From Psychromarinibacter halotolerans (GTDB taxonomy: Bacteria > Pseudomonadota > Alphaproteobacteria > Rhodobacterales > Rhodobacteraceae), in NCBI RefSeq assembly GCF_029168315.1, contig NZ_JARGYD010000003.1:372001-436000 (forward strand): a stretch of 64,000 nucleotides of DNA. The letters run 5' to 3'. Position numbers and translations under genes: made by a program. Shown one piece after another: positions 43,926 through 53,012 of this stretch (position 1 is the first letter of the stretch; each line of letters starts with the position of its first letter). The notes beneath the pieces were generated by a model. It was not told the DNA's origin, searched no databases, and saw only the letters and a list, made by a program, of their open reading frames with translations.

Positions 43926-44486
43926 CTATCCGTCGAACCCGGACTTAAGGATCACCGGCACGATGATGTCCTCTTCGTCCGTCAGGTGCCGTTCCAGCAA
44001 TCCCGCGAAGCCGGTCAGTTCCTCGTGGAATGCGCCCGCCCCATCGCGCCGTCCGTCGGACGTATCCGCCGTCAGCAAGACGTTCGCCTTGTCGGCAAAG
44101 CGGTTCAGCATCGGGTCGATCAACTGGTGGTCGGTCTCCAGCATGTCGAACCCGCGCTCGATCCGGGCGTCGATGCCGACAAGCTGGGGGAAATAGTGCA
44201 TATCCTCGATCTGGTGGTGACCGTGCAGCTGGTTCAGAAAGCTGCCGCCCAGCCGCGACAGCCGCGGCGCGTACCGCTCGAACTCGGCGGTGCCGTCGAT
44301 GAAGCCCTCGGTGTCGGCCAGCATCCGGCGTGTCATCTCGCGGAACATCATGTGCCGGTCCAGCCAGAACCGGACCAACTGGCCGAAGTTCTCGTGGCCC
44401 TCCCAAACCTCGCGCGGGAAGGCTTCCAGCAGGACGCGAAGCGCCTCGGGCAGCCCGTCGCGGGTTTGCAGGTTCAGGTCAGACAT
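43926..44486 (-). CDS. Hemerythrin-domain protein
   Basis: The 186-residue helical protein has His and Glu residues spaced as in hemerythrin-like domains: RFWLDRHMMFRE, LNQLHGHHQIEDMHYFP (HxxxE), METDHQLID, AFHEELTGF and LLERHLTDEEDIIVP (HxxxD/E). Such domains bind a diiron site and handle oxygen, nitric oxide or iron. The ATG at 44486 follows GGGAG; an in-frame ATG 14 codons upstream is less likely. A CtrA-type site lies 75 bases upstream, shared with the divergent gene. Confidence 0.85.
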   Translation of the reverse strand: MSDLNLQTRDGLPEALRVLLEAFPREVWEGHENFGQLVRFWLDRHMMFREMTRRMLADTEGFIDGTAEFERYAPRLSRLGGSFLNQLHGHHQIEDMHYFPQLVGIDARIERGFDMLETDHQLIDPMLNRFADKANVLLTADTSDGRRDGAGAFHEELTGFAGLLERHLTDEEDIIVPVILKSGFDG

Positions 44487-44560
44487 CGGCAGGCTCCCTC
44501 GTTGCCACCTGTCTCCCCGATGCATCACCCAAGATCAACCTCCCGGACGCACAGGTCCTT

Positions 44561-44575
44561 TTAACCTTTTGTTAA
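44561..44575. promoter_or_regulatory. CtrA-type site between hemerythrin and secreted-protein genes
   Basis: The sequence is TTAA, CCTTTTG, TTAA: a perfect match. It lies 45 bases before the ATG at 44620 and 75 bases before the divergent hemerythrin gene. Confidence 0.6.
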
Positions 44576-44619
44576 CCCTTTCAACCCGACCATGCGCCCG
44601 GGGGAAGAGCGGAGGTGGG

Positions 44620-45307
44620 ATGGATATCCTGCGATTGGCACTTTTGGTGCTCGTTCTGGCCCCCCCAGAACGTGGCGGCAGGCGCATGGGCGCGCGGCGA
44701 AGGCAACACCTTCGTGGCCCTGAGCTACAAGATCGAAGGCGACCCCCAGACGCTGGGTACGCCAGAGTTCGACACCACGGGTTACACTTCGTTGCTGGTG
44801 GAACGCGGTCTGGGCCCAAGGCTTACCTTCGGGCTGGACGCCGGGATCGGCGACGACGGCGGGGGCACCGCCATCGCCTATCTCTCGCGCACCGTGGGCC
44901 CGGACGACGGCCCGCACCGCTTCGCCCTTCACGCGGGCGGCGGCACCATGCGGCGGGGCGACACGTCCGAGCTTTTGGCCTATGTCGGCGCGTCGTGGGG
45001 GCGCGGGCTGGACACGCGTTGGGGCAGCGGCTGGGCTGCCGCCGATCCGATGCTGTACTACATGACGCAGACCGGGGACGTGGTCGTGAAGACGGACGTG
45101 ACCGTGGGCATCTCGCCATCGGACAAGACAAAAGTGTTCGTCCAGCTTCAAGCCGGGCAGTACCCTGACGCGGACGCCTACCTGCGGATCGTCCCGTCGA
45201 TGTCCTACAACATAGGCGAAGGGCGCGACCTTGAAGTCGGCACTCCGATGGGGCTGGTCGGCGGAAACGACGTCGGCCTGAAACTGGGCGCGTGGCTGTC
45301 GTTCTGA
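44620..45307 (+). CDS. Secreted or outer-membrane protein of unknown function, with an apparent 1-base frameshift
   Basis: The ATG at 44620 has GGAGG in front and starts a signal peptide MDILRLALLVLVLA, but the frame then breaks. The rest of the protein (AAGAWARGEGNTFVALSYKI to the end KLGAWLSF, alternating beta strands) is open in the +1 frame. A C7 run at 44660-44666 is where removing one C joins the two into a normal secreted protein of about 228 aa. The mature part looks like an outer-membrane beta barrel (final Phe, strand-rich) of unknown function. It may be a real mutation, phase variation or a sequencing error. Confidence 0.75.
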
Positions 45308-45356
45308 CCCTTCAGCTCCCCGTCGGCCCCCGAGAGGCCCCCGTCACTCCGCCTCG

Positions 45357-45677
45357 TCAGCCGAAGTCGGCGGCGACCTCGTACATCACCGGCTCGAAAC
45401 TTTTCGACAGCGCCCCGAACCGGCGGTTGCGTTCGCGCATCTCGGTGCTGCGCAGCATCGCTTGGAAGTCCTCGCGACGTTGCCACTGGCTATAGTTCGC
45501 GATCCGCGTCTGCGCGTCGTTGACGTGCAGCCCGGCGGCGATGAAGCCAGGCTGCTTCGAGATGAACGACTCGTAGGCCTCCGTCAGCGCCTCCAGCAGA
45601 TCCTGGCAACTGCCGGGATTGACCTCGAAGGTGGTGATGACGGTCTGCAACGCCTGGCTTTTGGCGATCTTCACCAT
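45357..45677 (-). CDS. Antibiotic biosynthesis monooxygenase (ABM)-domain protein
   Basis: The 106-residue protein has the dimeric ferredoxin-like ABM fold: a first strand with QTVITTFEVNPGSCQDLLEA, a helix, SKQPGFIAAGLHVNDAQTRIAN, YSQWQRREDFQAML and a long final helix. Family members include quinol monooxygenases and haem-degrading enzymes; no specific activity can be named. It sits between the secreted protein gene and a universal stress protein on the same strand as the latter, 34 bases away. Confidence 0.8.
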   Translation of the reverse strand: MVKIAKSQALQTVITTFEVNPGSCQDLLEALTEAYESFISKQPGFIAAGLHVNDAQTRIANYSQWQRREDFQAMLRSTEMRERNRRFGALSKSFEPVMYEVAADFG

Positions 45678-45711
45678 GACTTGGCTCCTCCCGTTTTGCC
45701 GTGCTTCGGGA

Positions 45712-46119
45712 TTACCTTAGCACATGGACGCAACACTGCGCATGGCGCACGACACGCGCCGCCGTCGAGCCAAGGAAGAAGTCCTGCAGGCCCGGCCGAT
45801 GCGAGGCGATGACGATCAGGTCGACGCCATTCTTCTCGGCGTAATCGACGATGCTGCGCCCGGCATGACCCTCGACCACCTTCATCGCGATGTGGGCGTC
45901 GTCGTGCAACTCGGCCTTCATCCGGTTCATCAGGTTCTCGGTCCGGGTCTTGATATGGTCATCCGGCAGGTACTGCGCGGCAAGGCCCGGAAGCGGTTCG
46001 CTGACGTGAAGCGCGGTGATGCGCCCGCCTTCGTCCATCACCTTGGCCGCAACGGCCAGCGCTTCTTCGGGCGTATGTTCGTGGTCAAGCGCCACGGGGA
46101 TCAGGATGTGCTTGTACAT
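45712..46119 (-). CDS. Universal stress protein (UspA family)
   Basis: The 135-residue protein starts MYKHILIPVALDHEHTPEEA and contains ITALHVSEPLPG, DYAEKNGVDLIVIASHRPG and the ATP-binding signature GLQDFFLGSTAARVVRHAQC (G-2x-G-9x-G-S/T pattern). It is a single-domain USP, probably nucleotide-binding and induced by growth arrest or stress. It lies upstream of the ABM gene on the same strand. Confidence 0.92.
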   Translation of the reverse strand: MYKHILIPVALDHEHTPEEALAVAAKVMDEGGRITALHVSEPLPGLAAQYLPDDHIKTRTENLMNRMKAELHDDAHIAMKVVEGHAGRSIVDYAEKNGVDLIVIASHRPGLQDFFLGSTAARVVRHAQCCVHVLR

Positions 46120-46237
46120 GGCTTTCCTCCACTCGGGTCCATAAGCAAGGATACCGGCGGGGCGGCGGGGAAACCTTGATCCATGTCAGCCACTTCGCCC
46201 CTTGCACCCCGCGCCGTGGCCTGCACAGTCCTGTCTC

Positions 46238-46723
46238 ATGACAGACCTGATCCGACCGACCGACGACGAAGCCCGCACCCTTGCCCGCACCCTGCTGGAC
46301 ACGGCCCGGTTCGCGGCGCTTGGCGTTCTGCTTCCCGGAACCGGCGCTCCGATGGTGACGCGCATCGCACTGGCGCGCGACGACCGGGGCGCGCCGCTGA
46401 CGCTGGTGTCGTCGCTGGCGCAGCACACCGCTGCGCTGAAGGAAAATCCCGCCTGCTCGTTGCTGGTCGGCGAACCCGAGGACCGGGGCGATCCGCTGGT
46501 GCATCCGCGCCTGACGCTGCAGTGCACCGCCGCCTTCGTTCCCCGCCCCGGCGACCTGCACGACCGCCTTCGCGCGACCTATCTGCGGCAGGTCCCGAAG
46601 GCGAAGCTGTATATCGATTTCGGGGATTTCACGCTGGTCCGGCTGGACATGACCGAAGGCTTCCTGAACGGCGGCTTCGGCAAGGCGTTTCACCTGACGC
46701 CGCAGGATCTGTCGCTGAGCTAG
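46238..46723 (+). CDS. Pyridoxamine 5'-phosphate oxidase-like flavin-binding protein (HugZ-type)
   Basis: The 161-residue split-barrel protein has ARTLLDTARFAALGVLLPGT, TRIALARDDRGAPLTLVSSL, HTAALKENPACSLLVGEP and YLRQVPKAKLYIDFGDF, the pattern of the PPOX-like flavin or haem-binding family; HugZ-like members degrade haem. The start at 46238 (MTDLIRPTDDEA) excludes 12 upstream codons that overlap a region without ribosome-binding site. It is divergent from the universal stress gene and converges with the beta-helix gene. Confidence 0.85.
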   Translation: MTDLIRPTDDEARTLARTLLDTARFAALGVLLPGTGAPMVTRIALARDDRGAPLTLVSSLAQHTAALKENPACSLLVGEPEDRGDPLVHPRLTLQCTAAFVPRPGDLHDRLRATYLRQVPKAKLYIDFGDFTLVRLDMTEGFLNGGFGKAFHLTPQDLSLS

Positions 46724-46771
46724 ACACCGGGGCCGCCACGGCGCCCCCGGTTCGTGTGCAGAACTTCGACC

Positions 46772-49063
46772 TCAGATCGGCCGGTCCGCGCGTACCGTCA
46801 CGAAGACCGACCCCCGGCACGGCTCGGGCCAGTTTAGGTTGATCAGGTTGTTGTCGGCCCCCGCGTTGATGTCGACCGACGGCATCGCATAGATCGGCGC
46901 GTCCGACCCGTTCAGGATCTCGCCCTTCAGGATCACCGACGACACGGTGCGCGAATTGCCCTCGAACGGCAGGAAGTCTCCGACGTTCAGCGTCCACGTC
47001 GCCGCGTCCGACGCCTGATCGAACTCCAACGTCGCCGGGTTCAGCGTCTGCTTGTCCACCGCGTTGAACGTGTTGCCCTCGAAGATCACGTTGCGCGTGC
47101 GGAAATAGTCGAGATCGGCGATAGAGTCGTCCACACGGTCGACGCGCTCGATCTCGCCGTTGAAGACCCGGAACGAGTTGCCGATCATCGACAGCCCCTG
47201 CACGAAATGGTCCGCGCCATGCGGACGGATCAACAGGAACGGCGTGTCGTAGGAACAGTCGCTGGCCACGAAGATGTTGCCCGTCACGGTAAGGCCGCCG
47301 AACGAGAATTCGGACGCGAAATCGGGCTGTGCATCGTGCTCGTTCGTCATCTCGATCCACGAGTTGTCGATGTAGTTGCCGGTGATGACCGAATTCACGT
47401 TGGGATAGGTGAACACGATCGCCGCCGTGCGCGGCGCTTCGGTCAGCCCGTCGCCGCCGAAGGTGTGGTTGCCGACGATCAGGTGCCCTGTCCCGTGCAG
47501 GACGGCCATGTTGCGCAGCCGCTGGAACCGGTTGTCGCGGATCTTCGCGTCGTTGGCGTTCACGTTGAACCCGATGGACACGCGCGCCGTCGCCGCCACC
47601 GCCTGTTCGTCCGAGTAGAACGAGCAGCGGTCGACGTGCAAATCCTGACACCCGGACCCGATAGAGGTGATCCCGCGATGCTTGGGCCGGGTGAAATGCA
47701 CGTCGCGGAAGTGCATCACCTCTCCCAAGGGCGCGATCATCACCGCGCTGGCGCGGCCGCTGCACTGAAACTCGACATCGGTGACCGTCAGGCGCGACAG
47801 CTTGGTGAAGCCGGAAAAGTCCAACACGTACTTGAACCGCGTGAAGGTGAACGTCTGGCTTCCCGCCGCATCGTACAACGGCTGGCTTAGCTCGATCTCT
47901 TGCGCGCCGACATCCTTCGACCGCACGTAGACCTCGCGCCCGACCCCGTTGCCCTGCACCAGCGAACCGACCGCGATGCCCGCGACATTCGCGACCCCGG
48001 TCAGCCGCGTCGGGTTGCCGGGGGAATAGGTGGCCGCCGAGGTCACGACGTCCTCGTCCCAGTCGGACGAGGCAAGGCAGTTGAACTGGCCGTTGCGGAT
48101 CACCCGCCGGCTTTCCCACGTGTCCCGGTTCGGCACCGCCGCCTGCATGTCGATCGGCGCGTCCAGCTCGATCCGCCGCCCGCACAGGTCCAGCGATTCA
48201 TGCTCGCCCGCGTTCAGCAGCGCCTGCCATGCTTTTTCAAACGCCAGCACCTCGTCCCCGAAGGCCGAAAGATACGCGTCATAGTCGAAGCCTCGCCGCA
48301 GTATCAGCATGACATCGGCGGCGCAGGTGACCGTCCCCTCGAACTTGACGAAGTTGTCGAAGGTCACATTCTGCTCCAACAGGTACGTCCCCTCGGGCAC
48401 CAGCACGGTGCGTCCGGCTGCGGCGGCATCCGCAGCAGCGAAGGCCGCGCTGTCGTCGGCGATGCCATCCCCCGCCGCACCGAAATCGCGCACATCGACC
48501 ACGCCGATCATGTCGCGCAGGAAGGCGCTGGTGATGTCCTCGATGACGATGTCATCAATCCGCACAACGCCACCGTTGGTCCCGGTAAGGTCCAGCCCGA
48601 AATGCCCGTAAACCGGCTGCAGACCCCACGCCATGTCCACGCCGCCCCGGCTGCCGGTGCCCACGATCGCGGACACTTCGACGATATCGCCGTATCCTGT
48701 CAGCGCCACCGAACCGCCGGTCTCATCCAGACCGCCGACGTGCACGTCGCTTCCGTCACCGGCCCATCCGGCGATGCGGATCGACGGAAGGTTGCCACTG
48801 ATCGCCTTCACGCGGGCCGAAATCCGCAGGTAGCAGCCGGGCAGGATCGGCGTTTGCCCCATGAACCGCAGCTTTTGCGTCGTCTCGGTTTTCACCAGTT
48901 CCAGACACCCGCCAAAGTCGCCGTCAGCCGGAACGAAGGCGGCATTCGGTGCGCCGTCATAGGTGGCCGACCCGGCCGTGCCATTGCCGCTGGACCAGAC
49001 GTCCAGCCCGTCGGTGAAGGGCGTGGGCATCAGCACCAGGCCGTCGGTAATCACCTTGTTCAT
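46772..49063 (-). CDS. Large right-handed beta-helix protein (pectate-lyase/GH28-related)
   Basis: The 763-residue protein has an N-terminal jelly-roll-like region (about residues 20-165; FDGGCLELVKT-like, RISARVKAISGNLPSIRIAGW), then the pectate-lyase superfamily start VDVRDFGAAGDGIADDSAAF (about 190-210) and a long series of beta-helix coils (MIAPLGEVMHFRDVHF, NANDAKIRDNRFQRLRNM, NSVITGNYIDNSW, NVIFEGNTFNAV). There is no signal peptide. The start at 49063 has AAAGGGG 5 bases upstream. It resembles polysaccharide lyases and phage tail spikes; no phage genes flank it. The substrate is unknown. Confidence 0.82.
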   Translation of the reverse strand: MNKVITDGLVLMPTPFTDGLDVWSSGNGTAGSATYDGAPNAAFVPADGDFGGCLELVKTETTQKLRFMGQTPILPGCYLRISARVKAISGNLPSIRIAGWAGDGSDVHVGGLDETGGSVALTGYGDIVEVSAIVGTGSRGGVDMAWGLQPVYGHFGLDLTGTNGGVVRIDDIVIEDITSAFLRDMIGVVDVRDFGAAGDGIADDSAAFAAADAAAAGRTVLVPEGTYLLEQNVTFDNFVKFEGTVTCAADVMLILRRGFDYDAYLSAFGDEVLAFEKAWQALLNAGEHESLDLCGRRIELDAPIDMQAAVPNRDTWESRRVIRNGQFNCLASSDWDEDVVTSAATYSPGNPTRLTGVANVAGIAVGSLVQGNGVGREVYVRSKDVGAQEIELSQPLYDAAGSQTFTFTRFKYVLDFSGFTKLSRLTVTDVEFQCSGRASAVMIAPLGEVMHFRDVHFTRPKHRGITSIGSGCQDLHVDRCSFYSDEQAVAATARVSIGFNVNANDAKIRDNRFQRLRNMAVLHGTGHLIVGNHTFGGDGLTEAPRTAAIVFTYPNVNSVITGNYIDNSWIEMTNEHDAQPDFASEFSFGGLTVTGNIFVASDCSYDTPFLLIRPHGADHFVQGLSMIGNSFRVFNGEIERVDRVDDSIADLDYFRTRNVIFEGNTFNAVDKQTLNPATLEFDQASDAATWTLNVGDFLPFEGNSRTVSSVILKGEILNGSDAPIYAMPSVDINAGADNNLINLNWPEPCRGSVFVTVRADRPI

Positions 49064-49272
49064 CAAGTACCCCTTTCCAAGTCCATCCGGCACGCACCCC
49101 GACGCGCGCGGCAGCCCGCAATCGGACCACCGGCGGGCCGCCGGACCCGCAACATGTTGCTCTGTCAGGAAGATCCGGGCCGAGGTGCCCGAAGCGGAAG
49201 GGGAGGTATCACGCCCCGTCTGAAGGGCGTGTTAAGCGTCCGGTCGGACGGGACCGTGGAACGGGCGTAACG

Positions 49273-49668
49273 TCAGGCAGCCACGTCCGGCGCGGGCAGC
49301 AGCACGACGCCGTCGATGCGCCAGCCATCGGCGCCCTCGATCATCGTGTACTCCAGCGCGTGAACGGCGCCCCGGGCGTCGGTGATCAGCACGCGCTGAA
49401 CCAACTGACCGTCACGCTCTTCCAGCGCCAAATAGCGGACGTCGCCCGGCCTCCAGACCATCGGATACCCGCGCTGGACCATCATCCCGAACATCTCGGG
49501 AGTCCGGAACAGGCGCTGGATATTGGGCGACGCAAAGCTGAACGCCTCGTCGACGTCATCGGCCTTGAACGCCTCGAACTGCTGGTCGATCACGCCCTGA
49601 ATTTCGGCATCCTGAGCGTTTGCCGCCGCGGCAAAGGAAAGAAAAATGGCCGTAATGATGAATTTCAT
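49273..49668 (-). CDS. Small exported protein, DUF4864-like
   Basis: The start at 49668 has GGAGG 7 bases upstream and gives a signal peptide MKFIITAIFLSFAAAANAQ. The 112-residue mature part has a cystatin/NTF2-like pattern: helix VIDQQFEAFKADDVDEAFSFA then strands including DVRYLALEERDGQLVQRVLI and ALEYTMIEGADGWRIDGV. This matches what I recall of the DUF4864 family, common in alphaproteobacteria and of unknown function. It is divergent from the CHAD gene. Confidence 0.78.
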   Translation of the reverse strand: MKFIITAIFLSFAAAANAQDAEIQGVIDQQFEAFKADDVDEAFSFASPNIQRLFRTPEMFGMMVQRGYPMVWRPGDVRYLALEERDGQLVQRVLITDARGAVHALEYTMIEGADGWRIDGVVLLPAPDVAA

Positions 49669-49764
49669 GGTCGATCCTCCTTCGTACCTGAAGATACGAA
49701 AGGATTGACCGTTCGGTTTCATTCCGCGCGGGAACCTTGTCCGCCAGAGCTACGTTCGTTCGCC

Positions 49765-50652
49765 ATGCCCTATGCTTTCCTTCCCTCCGACGACACGGTC
49801 CAGCACGGTGTGCGACGCATCACCCGCCGGCAACTGACCGGCGCGCTCGACGCGCTCGAGTCTCCCGACGACCTGCACAGCGCGATCCACGACGCCCGCA
49901 AGGCCTGCAAGAAACTGCGCGGCATGATCCGCCTGATCCGCCCGCACTTTCCTCACTATGGCAAGGAAAACGCGGCCCTGCGCGACGCGGCCCGGCTGCT
50001 GTCGGGGGTGCGCGACAGCACCGCAATGATCGAGACCTACGACCGGCTTGCGGCCAACCCCGACTGCGCATTCGACCGCACCGTCGCTGTATCCTTGCGC
50101 GACAGTCTGGAAGACAGGCGGGCGGCCGAAGAACAGGACCAGTCCGTGAAAGAAAGCCTGAAGGCTTTTCGCAACGCCCTGTCCGACACCCGCGACCGCG
50201 CCGCGAAATGGAAACTGGACAAGGACGGCTTCGCGGCCATCGAAGGCGGACTGGCCGACACCCTCAAGCAGGCGCGGCGATCCATGAAAACGGCGCGGAA
50301 AACGCGGGCCGTCGATGACTTCCACACGTGGCGCAAACACGTGAAATACCACTGGTATCACGCGACGCTGCTGCAGAACTTGTGGCCCGGTGCTTTCGAG
50401 GCCCGCATCGAAGCGGCCCGGGACCTTGGCGAGTTGCTTGGCCAGCACCACGACCTCGCGAATTTCCAGATCCTGCTGCAGGACCCGACGATGCCCGGCG
50501 CGGCGCGGCATGCCCTGTACCCGCCCGCGCGGGACGAGATGCAGCGCTTGGAAGACGAGGCCCTCGCGCTTGGCGCGCTATTGCTGTCGGAAAAGCCGAA
50601 GACGGTCGCCAGCCGGTGGAAGACGTGGTGGACGCTCTGGCGCGACACCTGA
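49765..50652 (+). CDS. CHAD-domain protein
   Basis: The 295-residue all-helical protein has the conserved His and basic residues of CHAD domains: LHSAIHDARKACKKLRGMIR near residue 40, LLSGVRDSTAM, VDDFHTWRKHVKYHWYHATLLQ near 200 and ELLGQHHDLANFQ. CHAD domains bind inorganic polyphosphate and are often linked to polyphosphate granules; no CYTH domain is present here. The start at 49765 removes an upstream in-frame extension. Confidence 0.9.
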   Translation: MPYAFLPSDDTVQHGVRRITRRQLTGALDALESPDDLHSAIHDARKACKKLRGMIRLIRPHFPHYGKENAALRDAARLLSGVRDSTAMIETYDRLAANPDCAFDRTVAVSLRDSLEDRRAAEEQDQSVKESLKAFRNALSDTRDRAAKWKLDKDGFAAIEGGLADTLKQARRSMKTARKTRAVDDFHTWRKHVKYHWYHATLLQNLWPGAFEARIEAARDLGELLGQHHDLANFQILLQDPTMPGAARHALYPPARDEMQRLEDEALALGALLLSEKPKTVASRWKTWWTLWRDT

Positions 50653-50727
50653 GCGTCGGAAGCAAGACCCCGCGCGCGCAAGGCGCACGCGGAGCAAAAC
50701 CCACCCCCGGCTGATTACGTTTTGGGC

Positions 50728-52311
50728 TTAGCCCGCCTGCAGCGTCCCGTTCAGGCCAGCGTCGATCAGCGCGAGGCTTTCCTCGACACCGTACAACGCA
50801 ATGAACCCGCCGAAGCGCGGCCCTTGGCTTGCGCCCAGCAGAACCTCGTACAGCGCCTTGAACCAGTCGCGCAGCGGATCGAACCCGTGCGCCTTGCCGA
50901 CCGCGAACACCATCGACTGCAGCTCTTCCGGGTCCAGCCCGCCGTCCCACGCCTTCAGCCGGTCGCGCAGATCCTCCAGCGCGGCCCGCTCCTGATCGGT
51001 GGGGGCACGGAACACCTTCGTGGGCTTCACGAAGTCGTTGTAATAGCGCACCGCATGACCGGCGGCCGCGTCCAGATCCGGATGCGTCTCGGGCGAGGCG
51101 TCGGGCGCATAGCGGCGGATGAAGCCCCACATCTGGTCCTTGTCCTCGGCCGACGAGACCGACGCAAGGTTCAGCAGCATCGAGAACGGCACCACCATCT
51201 TCGACTCCGGCACATCGCCGTTGTGGATGTGGTAAACCGGGTTCGCCAGCTTCTGCGTCGCGTCCTGATCCGCGTAGGCCCGCAGCTGCTGGTGATACTC
51301 GTCCACCGCGCGCGGGATCACGTCGAAGAACAGCCGCTTGGCCGTCTTCGGCTTCTGGTACATGAAATACGACAGGCTCTCGGTCGAGGCATAGGTCAGC
51401 CACTCGTCGATCGAGATGCCATTGCCCGACGATTTCGAGATCTTCTGGCCCTTGTCGTCCAGGAACAGCTCGTAGGTGAAGTGTTCCGGCGCCGGGGCAC
51501 CAAGGATACGGCAGATGGAATCGTAGATCGGCGTGTTGGTGCTGTGGTCCTTGCCGTACATCTCGAAATCGACACCCAGCGCCGCCCAGCGGGCGCCAAA
51601 GTCCGGTTTCCACTGCAGCTTCACCTGCCCGCCGGTCACCGGCAGGGTCCATTCGCGGCCATCCTCGTCATCGAAGGTGATCGTGCCTTCCTTCGCATCG
51701 ACATGCTTCATCGGCACGTACAGCACGCGACCGGTTTCGGGATGGATCGGCAGGAAGATCGAATAGGTCTGCTGCCGTTCGTCGCGCAGCGACTTCAGCA
51801 TCACCTTCATCAGGTCGTCGTACTTCTCGCAGGCGCGCAGAAGCGTCTCGTCGAACTGGCCCGACTTGTAGAACTCGGTGGCCGAATAGAACTCGTACTC
51901 GAACCCGAAGGTATCAAGGAAACGGCGCAGCATCGCGTTGTTGTGGTCGCCGAAGGACGGGTATTCCTCGAACGGGTCGTACACGCTGGTCAGCGGGCGC
52001 TGCAGGTCCTCGCGCAGCCGCTCTTGGTTCGGGACGTTGCCCGGCACCTTGCGCATCCCGTCCATGTCGTCCGAAAAACAGATCAGCCGCGTCGGGATGT
52101 CCGAGATCAGCTCGAACGCCCGCCGGATCATCGTCGTGCGCAGAACCTCGCCGAAGGTACCGATATGCGGCAGGCCGGACGGGCCATAGCCGGTCTCGAA
52201 CAGGACATAGCCCTTTTCCGGCGGCGCCTTCTCGTAACGTTTCAACACCCGGCGCGCTTCTTCGAAGGGCCAGGCCTTGGACGTCATCGCGGCTTCGCGC
52301 AGATCGGACAT
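50728..52311 (-). CDS. lysS: Lysyl-tRNA synthetase, class I
   Basis: The 527-residue enzyme charges tRNA-Lys. It is the class I (archaeal/alphaproteobacterial) form with the Rossmann motifs GLPHIGTFGE (HIGH-like, about residue 45) and KGQKISKSSGNGIS (KMSKS-like), plus FDDMDGMRKVPGN and GKDHSTNTPIYDSI. The start MSDLREAAMTSK at 52311 is preferred over an upstream in-frame ATG at 52389. The gene is divergent from the TerB-like gene and ends about 75 bases from the CHAD gene. Confidence 0.95.
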   Translation of the reverse strand: MSDLREAAMTSKAWPFEEARRVLKRYEKAPPEKGYVLFETGYGPSGLPHIGTFGEVLRTTMIRRAFELISDIPTRLICFSDDMDGMRKVPGNVPNQERLREDLQRPLTSVYDPFEEYPSFGDHNNAMLRRFLDTFGFEYEFYSATEFYKSGQFDETLLRACEKYDDLMKVMLKSLRDERQQTYSIFLPIHPETGRVLYVPMKHVDAKEGTITFDDEDGREWTLPVTGGQVKLQWKPDFGARWAALGVDFEMYGKDHSTNTPIYDSICRILGAPAPEHFTYELFLDDKGQKISKSSGNGISIDEWLTYASTESLSYFMYQKPKTAKRLFFDVIPRAVDEYHQQLRAYADQDATQKLANPVYHIHNGDVPESKMVVPFSMLLNLASVSSAEDKDQMWGFIRRYAPDASPETHPDLDAAAGHAVRYYNDFVKPTKVFRAPTDQERAALEDLRDRLKAWDGGLDPEELQSMVFAVGKAHGFDPLRDWFKALYEVLLGASQGPRFGGFIALYGVEESLALIDAGLNGTLQAG

Positions 52312-52429
52312 GTCGTTCTCTCGATTCTCTGACAGGGGCACCCGGCCCCGGGGACGCCACTCCCTATTGCCCGGGCACCCCGGCGTCAATATTTACGACC
52401 CTGAACCCGCTTTCGAAGGATTCCGACTC

Positions 52430-52852
52430 GTGGATGACAACCAGCTCACCCTCTCGCCCCAGGACAGTCTTGTCGCAGTGATGATCGCGCTTTCGGCCTC
52501 CGACCAGAACATCCGGACGGCGGAACTCGTGTCCATCGAATCCATCCTCGACCACATGCCGGTCTTCGCGGACTACGACAAAGACCGCCTCAAACGCGTC
52601 TCCACCACGGTTTTCGATCTGTTCGGCGAAGAGGACGGGCTTGACGCCCTGTTCGGCCTCGTCCGGGAAACGCTGCCGGAAAAGCTGTGGGAAACCGCCT
52701 ACGCGCTGGCCTGCGACGTCGCCGCATCGGACGGCCTGCTGGGCGAGACCGAACTGCAGTTCCTCGCCGAGATCCGCTACGAGCTTCGCATCGACCGCCT
52801 GCACGCCGCCGCTATCGAACGCGGCGCGCGCGCCCGCCACATGCAGCTCTGA
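52430..52852 (+). CDS. TerB-family (tellurite resistance B-like) protein
   Basis: The GTG at 52430 has GAAGGA 9 bases upstream and gives a 140-residue helical protein. It has TerB-like features: MIALSASDQNIRTAELVSIE, then LACDVAASDGLLGETELQFL with acidic metal-binding residues spaced as in the DUF533/TerB fold. The role in Proteobacteria outside tellurite operons is unknown. An ATG-initiated longer frame from 52277 overlaps lysS and is not used. It is followed by a REP-like element. Confidence 0.8.
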   Translation: MDDNQLTLSPQDSLVAVMIALSASDQNIRTAELVSIESILDHMPVFADYDKDRLKRVSTTVFDLFGEEDGLDALFGLVRETLPEKLWETAYALACDVAASDGLLGETELQFLAEIRYELRIDRLHAAAIERGARARHMQL

Positions 52853-52895
52853 CAGCGACCGAGCCCAGCTAGCCAGGGCCTGGCCCGCGTCCAGA

Positions 52896-52953
52896 TTCTT
52901 CTCTTCGAAAATACCTCGGGGGAGTCGCGAAGCGACGGGGGCAGAGCCCCCTC
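52896..52953. repeat. REP-like intergenic element, copy 4
   Basis: The copy reads TTCTTCTCTTCGAAAATACC, TCGGGGG, AGTCGCGAAGCGAC (a small hairpin) and GGGGGCAGAGCCCC. It lies in the gap between convergent TerB-like and purU genes. Confidence 0.78.
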
Positions 52954-53012
52954 CGCTGGCGGATTCACGCGGTGACGCCGGCGGCGCGCGCAGGCGTCGG
53001 ACACTCCGAGTG

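Noticed and set aside
46772..49063. Prophage tail-spike island
   Set aside because: The beta-helix protein stands alone among housekeeping genes with normal base composition.
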